Shown: positions 1 through 14,872 of the stretch, in pieces
Numbering within the stretch: the stretch's first letter is position 1
How the letters are laid out: each line of letters opens with the position of its first letter
NCBI RefSeq assembly: GCF_900343145.1
Contig: NZ_LT996886.1
Coordinates: 310,001 to 374,000, forward strand
Direction of reading: 5' to 3'
DNA from: Tessaracoccus timonensis
GTDB lineage: Bacteria > Actinomycetota > Actinomycetes > Propionibacteriales > Propionibacteriaceae
DNA length: 64,000 bases
The notes under the pieces: model-generated
The model's database searches: none
Told to the model about the DNA's origin: nothing
Seen by the model: the letters and a program-made list of their open reading frames with translations, nothing else
Program-made: the position numbers and the translations under genes

Positions 1-255
1 CCGTTCACCCTGGACCTCACGTTCGCATCGCAGGCCATCGGCAACCAGACCTTCCTGCCGGTTCCCCTACTCATCGTGGCAGCAAGCTGGTACCTGCTCA
101 TCACCTCGCTACTGATGGTGGTGCAGGCACGCATCGAAACGCACTTCGGCAAGGGCTTCGACCCGAGAAAGCCCGGACGCGTCGGGAAACGCCAGCAGTC
201 AGTGTTGGCCTCCGGCACAGCGAAGGACGACCCATTCCTGGAGGTGACCCCATGA
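1..255 (+). CDS. Amino-acid ABC transporter permease, C-terminal end (partial)
   Basis: This is the last 84 codons of a gene that begins before the window, read in frame 1 to a TGA at 253-255. It has a hydrophobic segment ([19 protein letters not shown]) followed by a basic tail containing [12 protein letters not shown] final transmembrane helix followed by an ERRF/ETHF-type cytoplasmic tail is typical of HisM/GlnP-family permeases of polar amino acid importers. The stop overlaps the start of the next gene (ATGA), which encodes the matching ATPase, so the two are co-translated. The substrate cannot be told from this fragment. Confidence 0.8.
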   Translation, partial: PFTLDLTFASQAIGNQTFLPVPLLIVAASWYLLITSLLMVVQARIETHFGKGFDPRKPGRVGKRQQSVLASGTAKDDPFLEVTP

Positions 256-1025
256 CCGCCATGATCGAAGCCCGCGGGGTGCACAAGTTCTTCGGCGACC
301 TTCACGTGCTGCGCGGAGTCGACCTGACCGTCGAGCGTGGCGAAGTCTGCGTGCTGCTCGGCCCATCGGGCTCCGGAAAGTCGACGCTGCTGCGCTGCGT
401 CAACGAGCTCGAACAAATCTCGGCCGGACGCATTCGCGTCGACGGTGAGCTCATGGGCATGAAGGAGGTCGTCAGTCGAGGCAGGAACGTGCTGCATCGT
501 CGTTCGGACAAGGACATCGCCCGCCAACGCGCCAAGATCGGCATGGTCTTCCAGCGCTTCAATCTGTTTCCGCACATGACCGCCCTGCACAACGTGATGG
601 AGGCGCCCGTGCAGGTGCTCGGGCTCTCCAAAGCCGAGGCGCGGGACCGCGCAGAGAAAGAGCTCAGACGAGTCGGTCTAGGCGAGCGCGTGGACCATTA
701 CCCCGGTCAGCTCTCCGGCGGCCAGCAGCAGCGCGTCGCGATTGCCCGCGCGCTGGCCATGGACCCGCAGCTGATGCTCTTCGACGAGCCCACCTCCGCG
801 CTCGACCCGGAGCTTGTGGGCGAGGTGCTCGGCGTGATGCAGGAACTCGCCGCGTCGGGCATGACGATGGTGGTGGTCACCCACGAGATCGGGTTCGCCC
901 GCGAGGTAGCCGACCAGGTGGTGTTCATGGACGACGGCGAGATCGTCGAGTGTGGCGCCGCGCGGCAGGTGATCGATACTCCGCAGCAGCAGCGGACGAA
1001 GGATTTTTTCGCGAAGGTGCTCTGA
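252..1025 (+). CDS. Polar amino acid ABC transporter ATP-binding protein (GlnQ/HisP type)
   Basis: The 257-residue cytoplasmic ATPase energises uptake of a polar amino acid with the permease encoded just upstream. The nucleotide-binding motifs are complete: Walker [10 protein letters not shown] near residues 37-45, a Q-loop in [11 protein letters not shown], signature [15 protein letters not shown] near 154-168, Walker [13 protein letters not shown], and the H-loop in VVTHEIG. Length and motif spacing fit the GlnQ/HisP/GltL family. A charged insertion between Walker A and the Q-loop (about residues 66-92) is somewhat longer than usual. The start overlaps the permease stop (ATGA). The solute-binding protein gene is not in view. 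Glutamate, glutamine or another polar amino acid are all possible. Confidence 0.93.
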   Translation: MTAMIEARGVHKFFGDLHVLRGVDLTVERGEVCVLLGPSGSGKSTLLRCVNELEQISAGRIRVDGELMGMKEVVSRGRNVLHRRSDKDIARQRAKIGMVFQRFNLFPHMTALHNVMEAPVQVLGLSKAEARDRAEKELRRVGLGERVDHYPGQLSGGQQQRVAIARALAMDPQLMLFDEPTSALDPELVGEVLGVMQELAASGMTMVVVTHEIGFAREVADQVVFMDDGEIVECGAARQVIDTPQQQRTKDFFAKVL

Positions 1026-1111
1026 CCCTACACTCATGATCTGACAATGGGCTTCGTCCTGCACCGTCCAGGCACTAGGTTAGCCTGTAGATGTCGCATC
1101 GAGGAGGACCA

Positions 1112-2446
1112 GTGTCAAACCCGTCGGGAGCTGCCCACGAGGTGGGGATCCATGAGATCCTCTTCTCCGCCACTAACGCCCGTGGACTCATCTCCGAGAC
1201 GAACGCCGCCTTCGCTGCCCTGGTCGGTGTCCCCCGCAAGAGGCTCCTCGGCACCACGCCCGAGATCATGCGCCACCCCTTCGTTCCTGCCGGGGTTGCG
1301 CTCGCCATGCACGACGCGCTCGCCGAGGGTCAGGTTGTGTGCGGCTATCTCGATCAGCGTGATGACCTCGGCCGTAGCGTCCGCACGTTCACCGTAATCA
1401 CGCCACAGAAGGACGGGCGACTGGCGCTACAGGTGCGGCCCGGCGTCGAAACTGAACTTCAACGCTTCGATCAATGCTGCGCAGGCGTCAGCTCCATAGA
1501 GGATGTCTTCCGCGGCTCTGGGGCCGTCGAAGACGTCGTCGCCCGCGCAGGTCAGGCGCAGCTTGAGGCGCTCTTGCATCAATCCGGGCACGGTGGGCTC
1601 CAGAGCTTCACCCGCACCGCGCTCCCGGCCGAGGTTCGTCATCGTGCACAACTGCGCAACGGCTGCCAGTGGCCTTCCGGCGACGACGGCTATCACCGGC
1701 TACTCCTCGCCGAGACCCGCTGGCTCGGCACCCTCCTCCAGCGTTGGCTCCCCCAACTCGACGGGCTGCACAGCCTCACCTCCTCCCTCGCCGGCGCCGC
1801 ACACCGGTTGGACGTGATCGCCAACTCCGCAGGAGCACAGGCACAGGCCTTCGACCACATCCTCACCCACAATGGCATCGGCCAACAAGCCTTCTCCGTG
1901 CGCCAGTGGATCGGCAGCGCCCACGAACAGCGCGCCGTCACCGACGAGTACCGCGCCACCGCCCAGACGCTCGTCGCACCACTCGACGACGCCCAGTGGC
2001 AGCTCGCGCTCGCGGTCCTGCACGGTGAAGCCCTCACCCACGCCGCCGTCGAACTCTGCGAAGAAGCCCTCGGCCCCATGCCCACCCGCCGCGCCATGCG
2101 GCTGCTGCTCACCACGATCGACCAGACCATCCCGACGATCCTGCGCCGCGTGGGCGAAGTGGTCGACAGAGTCCACGCGCTCGGAGAGTTCGCCGCACGC
2201 CTCTCCGACCTCACCGCCACTCGCATCGACCTGCTCGAAGGCTGGCAGCGCCGCGCAGGGAGCAGATTCGACGAAGGCACTGACCGGCTCCGTCCCGAAG
2301 TGGCTGACGCACTGCGCGAGGATCAGGGAGACCAGCGCTTCCACACGCATCTCGCGACGCGCTGCCGCAGTATCCGAGGCCTCGACGGGGGCGAGTTCCG
2401 CACACAACTGGAGAAGGTGTCGGGGCTCGTCGAGGCTCTGACCTGA
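1112..2446 (+). CDS. Soluble PAS-domain protein, Aer-like sensor of unknown output
   Basis: I choose the GTG at 1112 because GAGGAGG at 1101-1107 lies just upstream. An ATG 21 bases earlier has no such site. The resulting 444-residue protein has no signal peptide or clear membrane span. The first ~100 residues look like an Aer/chemotaxis-type PAS domain: ISETNAAFAALVGVPRKRLLG, then a PEIMRHPFVP segment matching the 'RHPDMP' motif of aerotaxis receptors, then a ...VITPQKDG strand. In that family the PAS pocket holds flavin or haem. The remaining ~330 residues are helical and alanine-rich. I see no HAMP, MCP signalling tip, GGDEF or kinase motif, so the output is unknown. It is followed by a convergent gene. 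Confidence 0.8.
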   Translation: MSNPSGAAHEVGIHEILFSATNARGLISETNAAFAALVGVPRKRLLGTTPEIMRHPFVPAGVALAMHDALAEGQVVCGYLDQRDDLGRSVRTFTVITPQKDGRLALQVRPGVETELQRFDQCCAGVSSIEDVFRGSGAVEDVVARAGQAQLEALLHQSGHGGLQSFTRTALPAEVRHRAQLRNGCQWPSGDDGYHRLLLAETRWLGTLLQRWLPQLDGLHSLTSSLAGAAHRLDVIANSAGAQAQAFDHILTHNGIGQQAFSVRQWIGSAHEQRAVTDEYRATAQTLVAPLDDAQWQLALAVLHGEALTHAAVELCEEALGPMPTRRAMRLLLTTIDQTIPTILRRVGEVVDRVHALGEFAARLSDLTATRIDLLEGWQRRAGSRFDEGTDRLRPEVADALREDQGDQRFHTHLATRCRSIRGLDGGEFRTQLEKVSGLVEALT

Positions 2447-2464
2447 GTCCGCGCCGACCCGGCC

Positions 2465-3943
2465 TCACCAGCCGAGTATCCGGAACCGCTCCCTACGCGC
2501 CTGCAGCCTGCGATCGGCCGGCATCGCGATAACCCGTAGGACAGCGTCGTGGAGCACCCTGCCGAGCTCGGCGCAGAACTCCCGCCGCCCCGCCACGAGA
2601 TCGTCTGGCTCGGGCACGATCCTGTCGACGATGCCCGCCGCCATCAGGTCCGCTGACCTGACCCCCTGCGCACGCGCCAGGTCGGCGGCGTGGGTGGTGT
2701 CACGATGGACAATCGCCGATGCTCCTTCCGGCGGAAGCGGGGAGAGCCAGGCGTGCTCGCTGCACACCACACGGTCGGCCGGCGCCAACGCCAACGCAAT
2801 CCCGCCTGTGCCCTGACCGAGCAGGAGGGACACCGTCGGTGTGCGCAGCGACAACAGCTCGCTCAACGTCCGCGCGATCTCTGACGCCAGGCCACGCTCC
2901 TCCGCCTCCTTCGACAGCGCCGCCCCGGGGGTGTCGATGACGCTCACCAGCGGGAGGTCGAGCTCCTTCGCAAGCCGGATTCCACGCCGCACCTCGCGCA
3001 GCGCCGCCGGATCCAGGGGCCGACCCTGATCGCTGCGGTCCTGCCCGACGACTACGCTCGGCGCGTTGCCCCACCGGGCCAGGGCCAACACCTGTCCTGG
3101 ATGTGTCTCGCCGTCGCCGGTGCCGTTGAGCATCGTCACGTCCTGGGCCGCCACCTCTAGCAGGTCGCGCAGGCCGGGCCGGTCGTCGCGGCGGGTGCGG
3201 ATGATCGAATCCCAGGCGTCCCAGTCGCGCAGCCGCGCGGGAGCCTGCGATTCGTGCTGCTCGTAGCCGGTGGGTCGGTTGCAGACAACCTCCAAGATCC
3301 TCGCCAACTCTTCGGCGAGCATCTCCGGCGGCAGCACTCGATCGATCACCCCACGCTCCGCCAGGTTGTCGGAAAGCTGCACCCCCGCCGGGAATGGCTG
3401 CCCGTAGATGGCCTCGTAGACTCTGGGCCCCAGGAAACCGACCAGCGCCCCCGGCTCCGCGAGGGTTACCTGCCCCAGCGAGCCCCACGACGCGAACACT
3501 CCCCCCATCGTGGGGTCACGCAGGTACACGAGGTAGGGCAGGTGCTCGCGCTTGTGCGCCATCACTGCACTGGTGATCTTCACCATCTGCAGGAACGCCA
3601 CGGTGCCCTCCTGCATCCGCGTGCCACCGCCCACGGGCAGCGCGACGATCGGCAGCCGCTCCGCTGTGGCGCGTTAGATCGCACAGGTTAACCGCTCGCC
3701 CGCAGCGACCCCGATCGATCCTCCCAGAAACTCCGGGTCGCCACCGATCACCGCCACTCTGCGTCCGCGGATGGTGCCCTCACAGGTGAGGACAGACTCG
3801 TCGCGGCCAGTGCGCACCCGGGCGCGGCGCAGCGACATGATGTAGGCGTCGGTGGGCGGCGGATCCGACATCGGCGCGTCCCACGACACGCGTGAGCCGG
3901 GGTCAAGGATGCAGTCAATCAGCGGGTCCAGGCCGAGGGACAT
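2465..3943 (-). pseudogene. Fused acyl-CoA carboxylase carboxyltransferase (AccD-AccA type), interrupted by an in-frame TAA
   Basis: Read through, this is a ~492-codon carboxyltransferase joining the beta (AccD) and alpha (AccA) halves, the module that moves CO2 from carboxybiotin to acetyl- or propionyl-CoA. The start at 3943 opens MSLGLDPLIDCILDPGSR. The AccD core follows (FLGGSIG, GGGTRMQEG, DPTMGGVFASWGSLG, GFLGPRVYEAIYGQPFPAG). The AccA half has LPLVSVIDTPGA and GQGTGGIALALAPADRVVCSEHA. A TAA at 3676-3674 replaces codon 90, between GERLTCAI and RATAERLP, where relatives have Gln or Glu. Both sides share one frame, so this is a nonsense change and not a frameshift. The downstream piece opens at a GTG (3634) with no ribosome site and would lack the start of the beta domain. 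It is probably inactive, unless the stop is suppressed or is a sequencing error. Confidence 0.85.
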
Positions 3944-4070
3944 CGTCGTACTCCTCCGGGCAGTAGAGCATGTCCTGCAAGCCTAGCGCTGCGACGCGGG
4001 GCGTGATTGCCCTTGCGGGAATCCACCACCCTCAGCGTCGGAAGGGAGGAAGCACCAACCCCGGTGCCGC

Positions 4071-9902
<5,832 letters not shown>

Positions 9903-10091
9903 TGCAAACTCCTATCCAGAGGGTGGGTACTGAAGGGTACGGGACAGTCCGCACACTAGTCGACGGTGGGCTCAGCCGTGGGGCTTGAGGAAATATAGTT
10001 GCCTACAGCCACGCCTCGGCCAGTGCCGTGCTCCAGATGCACGCGGTGGGTACACCGTTTCACCCCGACGACGCCCCTCGACCAACAAACG

Positions 10092-10130
10092 CCAGCGGCC
10101 TGGCATGCGTGTGGCATGCCAGGCCGCTGG
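10092..10130 (-). terminator. Rho-independent terminator after rplA
   Basis: A perfect 17-bp inverted repeat (arms 10092-10108 and 10114-10130, 5-nt loop GTGTG) begins 24 bases past the rplA stop. On the minus strand it is followed by CGTTTGTTGGT, a moderately U-rich tail. It separates the ribosomal-protein operon from the amylopullulanase gene. Confidence 0.85.
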
Positions 10131-10153
10131 ACCAACAGTCTTCGGTGTGAGCC

Positions 10154-10852
10154 TCAGGATGCAGGCTTGGTGGCGCCGAGGTCGAGGTTGACCGACGGGC
10201 TCATCGTCGCCGAGACCGCGATGCGGCGGATGTAGCGGCCCTTCGAGGATGCCGGCTTGAGACGGAGGATCTCGTCGAGCACCGCGAAGTAGTTATCCAC
10301 CAGCTGCTGCTCGGTGAAGGAAGCCTTACCGATGATGAATTGCAGGTTCGAGTGGCGGTCGACGCGGAACTCGATCTTGCCGCCCTTGATGTCGGAGACG
10401 GCCTTGCCGGTGTCCATGGTGACGGTGCCGGTCTTCGGGTTCGGCATGAGGCCGCGGGGCCCGAGCACGCGACCAAGGCGACCAACCTTGCCCATCATGT
10501 CGGGGGTGGCGACGACGGCATCGAAGTCGAGGTAACCGTCGGCCACCTTGGCGATGAGCTCGTCGGTGCCCACCTCGTCGGCACCTGCCGCCAACGCTGC
10601 TTCCGCACGCTCTCCGGCGGCGAAGACGAGGACCCTAGCCGTCTTGCCGGTGCCGTGGGGGAGGTTGACGGTGCCGCGCACCATCTGGTCGGCCTTACGA
10701 GGGTCGACGCCGAGACGCATCGCAACGTCGATCGACTCGTCGAACTTCGCCTTGGCCATGCCCTTGACAAGCTTGATGCCTTCTTCGGGCGAGTAGTGCT
10801 GGTTCACGTCGCGGGTTTCCGCAGACGCCTTGTAGTTCTTGCTGTGCTTCAT
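10154..10852 (-). CDS. rplA: 50S ribosomal protein L1
   Basis: The 232-residue protein binds 23S rRNA at the L1 stalk and moves with E-site tRNA. It shows the family hallmarks: MKHSKNYKA start, [22 protein letters not shown] in the first domain, [20 protein letters not shown] in the central domain, and an [20 protein letters not shown]-contact strand. Length is normal. It lies 88 bases downstream of rplK and ends at a strong terminator. In other bacteria L1 represses its own operon by binding the mRNA leader. I did not identify that site with certainty here. Confidence 0.99.
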   Translation of the reverse strand: MKHSKNYKASAETRDVNQHYSPEEGIKLVKGMAKAKFDESIDVAMRLGVDPRKADQMVRGTVNLPHGTGKTARVLVFAAGERAEAALAAGADEVGTDELIAKVADGYLDFDAVVATPDMMGKVGRLGRVLGPRGLMPNPKTGTVTMDTGKAVSDIKGGKIEFRVDRHSNLQFIIGKASFTEQQLVDNYFAVLDEILRLKPASSKGRYIRRIAVSATMSPSVNLDLGATKPAS

Positions 10853-10940
10853 GTCTGGTTCTTTCTTAGATCAGCCGGGTTCGTATCCCGGTCCACCAGT
10901 TCTGGTGCGGGGAGCTCCCCTACCAGGAAGGATGTTGGGT
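10853..10940 (-). other. rplK-rplA spacer with three short inverted repeats
   Basis: The 88-nt spacer contains a 5-bp stem (CCGGG 10875-10879 with CCCGG 10887-10891), a 6-bp stem (CACCAG 10894-10899 with CTGGTG 10902-10907) and a perfect 12-nt palindrome GGGGAGCTCCCC (10909-10920). These could pair in the mRNA ahead of rplA. A role in processing, attenuation or L1 binding is only a possibility. Confidence 0.35.
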
Positions 10941-11372
10941 TCAGTCGGCGACGGAGACGCCCATTTGGCGAGCGGTACCTTCGACGATCTTCATAGCAGC
11001 GTCGACATCATTTGCATTGAGGTCGGGCAGCTTGGTCTGAGCGATCTCGCGGACCTGGTCCTTGGTGATCTTGCCGACCTTGTCCGTGTGCGGCTTGCCG
11101 GAGCCCTTGCTGATGCCGGCAGCCTTCTTGATGAGCTCAGCGGCGGGCGGGGTCTTCGTGATGAACGTGAACGTGCGGTCCTCGTAGATGGTGATTTCTA
11201 CGGGGACGATGTTGCCGCGCTGGGATTCCGTCGCAGCGTTGTATGCCTTGACGAATTCCATCATGTTGACGCCGTGCGGACCGAGTGCGGTACCGACCGG
11301 CGGGGCAGGCGTGGCAGCGCCAGCCTGCAGGGCGATCTTGACGATCGCCGATACCTTCTTCTTGGGAGGCAT
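10941..11372 (-). CDS. rplK: 50S ribosomal protein L11
   Basis: The 143-residue protein forms the GTPase-associated centre with 23S rRNA and L10. It is recognised by [18 protein letters not shown] at the N-terminus, the proline-rich [18 protein letters not shown] motif (the thiostrepton-binding loop) and the C-terminal domain with [14 protein letters not shown]. Length is standard. AAGGACC sits upstream of the ATG. It stands between nusG and rplA, the normal bacterial order. Confidence 0.99.
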   Translation of the reverse strand: MPPKKKVSAIVKIALQAGAATPAPPVGTALGPHGVNMMEFVKAYNAATESQRGNIVPVEITIYEDRTFTFITKTPPAAELIKKAAGISKGSGKPHTDKVGKITKDQVREIAQTKLPDLNANDVDAAMKIVEGTARQMGVSVAD

Positions 11373-11433
11373 GGTGGGTCCTTACCTATGTTGTTGCTAA
11401 CGCGCCGGAGCGTTTCCGGCGCAACGCCCTACT

Positions 11434-12297
11434 TTAGACGACCTTGCTGACCTGGCGGAACTCCAGATCAACCGGGGTCTCACGGCCGAGGATCTCGACG
11501 AGAGCCCGAAGCCGGCTGGTGTTGGCGTTGATCTCGGTGATCGTGGCGTGCACACCACTGAAGGGGCCATCGGTCACCATGACGGAGTCGCCGACCTGGA
11601 AGTCAACGACCTCGACCTTCTTCTTCTGCTTCGCCTGCTCGCCAACCTGTTCAGCGGCGATGCGGGCCTTCACAGAAGGAGTAAGCATGTTCAGCACCTC
11701 GTCCACCGACAGAGGCACGGGAGTTTGCCCTGCCCCGACGAAGCCCGTCACGGACGGCGTGTGGTGCACCACGCCCCAGGACTCGTCGGTCATGTCCATG
11801 CGCACAAACACGTAGCCAGGCAGCACGCTGCGCGTGACAACCTTACGGTTGTTGTTGCGCACTTCAACCACGTCTTCGGTGGGGACGATGACTTCGTACA
11901 CGTCGTCGCCACCGTTGTCAGCCATGGATTCAGCGCGGGCTTCGATGTTCTGCTTCACACGCTTCTCCATGCCGGAGTACGTGTGCACGGCGTACCAGTC
12001 GCCGAACTTGCCTTCGAGCTCATCACGGAGCTCAGCTAGTGCCGCGTCGAGCGCCTCGTCGGCGTCTGTAACGTCGTCGGCTTCGTCTTCGGCGTCGTCG
12101 GTCTCGTCACCATCGAGGTTGAGGTCTACATCGATGCCGTCGGAATCCGTCGAGTCTTCGTCAGACTCTGCAGCTTCAGATTCGAAGACGATGTCGAAAT
12201 CGTCGCTGGCAGCATCTGCGTCAGCCTGGGCTTCAGCCTTGAGCTGCTCAACATCAATTTCGCCAGCGTCTGCGGCGTTATCGTCGTACTCGCTCAT
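11434..12297 (-). CDS. nusG: Transcription termination/antitermination factor NusG with a long acidic N-terminal extension
   Basis: NusG binds the RNA polymerase clamp and links transcription to Rho or the ribosome. The NGN domain starts near residue 99 (FGDWYAVHTYSGMEKRVKQNI) and continues through PTEDVVEVRNNNRKV and LPGYVFVRMDM. A KOW domain follows (VGDSVMVTDGPFSGVHATI, about 230-260). The first ~95 residues are extremely rich in Asp, Glu and Ala and are probably disordered. Extensions like this occur in many actinobacterial NusG proteins, but E. coli NusG lacks it. The ATG overlaps the secE stop (ATGA), so the two are translationally coupled. Confidence 0.98.
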   Translation of the reverse strand: MSEYDDNAADAGEIDVEQLKAEAQADADAASDDFDIVFESEAAESDEDSTDSDGIDVDLNLDGDETDDAEDEADDVTDADEALDAALAELRDELEGKFGDWYAVHTYSGMEKRVKQNIEARAESMADNGGDDVYEVIVPTEDVVEVRNNNRKVVTRSVLPGYVFVRMDMTDESWGVVHHTPSVTGFVGAGQTPVPLSVDEVLNMLTPSVKARIAAEQVGEQAKQKKKVEVVDFQVGDSVMVTDGPFSGVHATITEINANTSRLRALVEILGRETPVDLEFRQVSKVV

Positions 12298-12764
12298 GCG
12301 TTCTTACTCCCTAGGATCTGTAGCAAGCTCCAGCCGAATGCTCCGTCAAGCACCGTGACGTAGAGAATCACGAACAGCACGAACACCAAGACGGCCGCGA
12401 AATAGCCCACCATTGCGGGCCACGTCGGCCACACAACCTTCTTCAGCTCTCCGACGGATTGCTGCACGAAGTGCTTTGGATTCTTCGCCTTGTACGGGTC
12501 AACATCGTCATGCTCACGTTCGGCATCTTTGCGTTTGCGGGTCGCCGTGCCCTTTTTCACGGGGGCCTGTGCGGTGCGACGCTTCACGGGCTTCGACGAC
12601 GCTTGTTTGTCGGCGGGGAGGTCTTTCTCCAGGTCGTCGATCACCTTGTCGTCGGCCGCCGGGCTATCGTCGGCCGCGGAGGTATCAACGTCGGGTTCCC
12701 CGGTCTGCGTGGGCTCGTCAAGCGAAGCCTCGTTAGGAGTCTCCTCTGGCGACTTGTCGCTCAC
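12294..12764 (-). CDS. secE: Preprotein translocase subunit SecE with an N-terminal extension
   Basis: SecE is the small clamp subunit of the SecYEG membrane channel. I start at GTG 12764, preceded by AAGGGA. An upstream reading would run almost into the tRNA gene. The 156-residue protein has a ~100-residue charged, low-complexity extension (SDKSPEETPNEASLDEPTQ, then KPVKRRTAQAPVKK). The SecE domain follows: an amphipathic QQSVGELKKVVWPTW segment and one membrane helix (GYFAAVLVFVLFVILYVTVL). Only the single essential helix is present, as in most bacteria. It is followed at once by nusG and preceded by tRNA-Trp, the usual actinobacterial arrangement. Confidence 0.97.
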   Translation of the reverse strand: MSDKSPEETPNEASLDEPTQTGEPDVDTSAADDSPAADDKVIDDLEKDLPADKQASSKPVKRRTAQAPVKKGTATRKRKDAEREHDDVDPYKAKNPKHFVQQSVGELKKVVWPTWPAMVGYFAAVLVFVLFVILYVTVLDGAFGWSLLQILGSKNA

Positions 12765-12843
12765 TTGATGTCCCTTCGCTAACAAACAAAATGCCCTGCG
12801 GCTTGGTGCCGAAAGGCGAACGGATGGATATCGATCCATCTCG

Positions 12844-12916
<73 letters not shown>

Positions 12917-12976
12917 AGGCTCCACCGTGGCTGTGTGGGGACAGCCGGGCGGCGGCGACGGGATCGCCGAGGTCCA

Positions 12977-13006
12977 ACTATAGCCGCAAACTTCCCTCGG
13001 TGCGAA
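12977..13006 (-). promoter_or_regulatory. Candidate promoter for tRNA-Trp and secE
   Basis: On the minus strand a TATAGT (12982-12977) lies 60 bases before the tRNA, with TTCGCA (13006-13001) as a weak -35 at an 18-bp spacing. The -10 is good and the -35 is poor, so this is a candidate only. Confidence 0.4.
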
Positions 13007-13033
13007 CGGCACCCAAATGCCGTCCACCGCATC

Positions 13034-14872
13034 TCAAGCCAGCGACGCCATCCAGGCGCGGTGCAACTCCGCGTACGCACCCTCCCCGCCGGCAACGAGG
13101 TCGTTCGGGGCGCCGTCTTCGATCACTTCGCCATGCTGCAGTACGAGCACCCGGTCGGCAATCTCGACGGTGGACAGCCGGTGCGCGATGATGATCGCCG
13201 TCCGATCTGCGAGGATCGTCGCCAGGGCCCGCTGCACCAATCGTTCGCTCGGGATATCTAGGGAGCTGGTGGCTTCGTCGAGGATCAGCACGGCGGGGTC
13301 CGCGAGAACCACGCGCGCGAACGCGACGAGCTGACGCTGCCCTGCCGAGAGCCTCGAGCCCCGCTTGCCAGTGTCGGTGTCGTAGCCGTCGGGCATCGCG
13401 CGGATGAACTCGTCGGCACCGACGACAGCAGCCGCCCGTTCGATCTCCTCGCGGCTCGCACCGGGCCGTCCGAACTCGATGTTGTCCGCGATGCTTCCGC
13501 CAAAGATGAAGTTCTCCTGCGTGAGCAGCGTGACGTGTTCACGGAGCGTGGCGTCGTCGAGATCACGCAGGTCCACGCCGTCGAGCGTGACGGCGCCTTG
13601 CTGCGGGTCGTAGAACCGCGCCAGCAACTTCGCGATCGTCGTCTTGCCCGCACCCGTGGTGCCCACCAGCGCCACGGATTGCCCGGCAGGGATGTCCAGG
13701 GTGAGATTGGGGAGCACCACCTTCTCATCGATGTATCCGAATCGGACGTTTCGAAACTCGACGGCGCCACTCGCGCTCGGCATGGGGACGGGCTGCTCGG
13801 GGTCTGCTACTTCGGGTTCCTCGGCCATGACGCTGGCGATCTTCTCGAGCGCCGTCAGGGCCGACTGCAGCGAGGACACGAACTGGCCGATGTCTTGCAT
13901 CGGGTCGTAGAACATGCGCAGGTACAGCACGAAGGCCGCCATCACGCCGACGGTGAGCTCGCCTTGGATCACCATCCAACCACCGACGAGCACCACAACC
14001 ACCGTGCCGAGGTGCCCGACGAACTGGAACCCCGGCATGGCGATCGCGAACACGCGCATGGCCTTGATGTTGGTGTCGCGGTACTCCCCCGCCACTTGCT
14101 GGAACTGCGCGCGCGACCGGGGCTCGCGCCGGAATGCCTGCACGGCCTTGATGCCGGTCATGGTTTCAACGAACTGCACGATCGTGGTGGCCGACTTGGT
14201 GCGCACGGCGCGGAAGCGCGTCGTCGAGGCCCGGGCAAACCACGTCAACAGCGCGAACAGCAGCGGGTAGGTGCAGAACGCGGCCAGCGCCAGCCGCCAG
14301 TCGAGCCACAGCAGCAACACCGTCGAGCCGATGATGGTGAGCGAGGACGCGACGATCACGTCTAACCCGTGCATGACAAGTTCCTGCACGGCCTCCACAT
14401 CAGAGGTCATGCGCGAGATCGCACGCCCGGAGGTGTACTTGTCGTGAAACCCGATGGAGAGGCGCTGGAATTGCTTGAATAGGCGACGCCGCAAGGTGAG
14501 TAGCAGCCCGTTGCCGGCCCGGCCTGAACCGCGGACGAACCATACCCGGCCGATCACCTGCACCACTACGGCAACCGCCATCGCGACGAGCAACGTATTC
14601 AGCAAGGAGCCGTCGCCGTCGGCGAGCTGCGGCATTCCCTCATCCAGCACCTGCTGCACGAAATATGGGATGGCGAGGCTTGCGAGCGACTCGGCGATCA
14701 CCGCGATGGCCAGCCCCACGCCCACCCACTTGTACGGGGCGATGAGTTCGACGAGCAACTTCCGGCTCGCCGGGCGCAGGGCCATCGTCGCGTCTTGTTC
14801 CTGCTCGATCTCTTCCTTCTTGCCGCGCCACGCTTCTGTATCGACGGCGGCGGCCTGGTGCTGGTCGCTCAT
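13034..14872 (-). CDS. ABC exporter half-transporter (consensus catalytic Glu; second of a heterodimeric pair)
   Basis: The 612-residue protein fuses a six-helix type IV exporter membrane domain (about 55-340) to an ATPase domain (about 370-605). Walker A is VALVGTTGAGKTT, Walker B is VLILDEATSSLD with the catalytic Glu, and the H-loop is in IIAHRLSTVE. The signature is LSAGQ, not the consensus LSGGQ. Its start overlaps the stop of the next ABC gene (ATGA). Paired with that partner it should form an asymmetric exporter like BmrCD or TM287/288, moving lipids, peptides or drugs outward. The substrate is unknown. Confidence 0.95.
   Translation of the reverse strand: MSDQHQAAAVDTEAWRGKKEEIEQEQDATMALRPASRKLLVELIAPYKWVGVGLAIAVIAESLASLAIPYFVQQVLDEGMPQLADGDGSLLNTLLVAMAVAVVVQVIGRVWFVRGSGRAGNGLLLTLRRRLFKQFQRLSIGFHDKYTSGRAISRMTSDVEAVQELVMHGLDVIVASSLTIIGSTVLLLWLDWRLALAAFCTYPLLFALLTWFARASTTRFRAVRTKSATTIVQFVETMTGIKAVQAFRREPRSRAQFQQVAGEYRDTNIKAMRVFAIAMPGFQFVGHLGTVVVVLVGGWMVIQGELTVGVMAAFVLYLRMFYDPMQDIGQFVSSLQSALTALEKIASVMAEEPEVADPEQPVPMPSASGAVEFRNVRFGYIDEKVVLPNLTLDIPAGQSVALVGTTGAGKTTIAKLLARFYDPQQGAVTLDGVDLRDLDDATLREHVTLLTQENFIFGGSIADNIEFGRPGASREEIERAAAVVGADEFIRAMPDGYDTDTGKRGSRLSAGQRQLVAFARVVLADPAVLILDEATSSLDIPSERLVQRALATILADRTAIIIAHRLSTVEIADRVLVLQHGEVIEDGAPNDLVAGGEGAYAELHRAWMASLA

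Noticed and set aside
3674-3676. Programmed read-through or two separate carboxyltransferase genes at the TAA
   Set aside because: No hairpin or read-through context was seen, and the second part has no ribosome site and would begin inside a conserved domain. A plain nonsense change is simpler.
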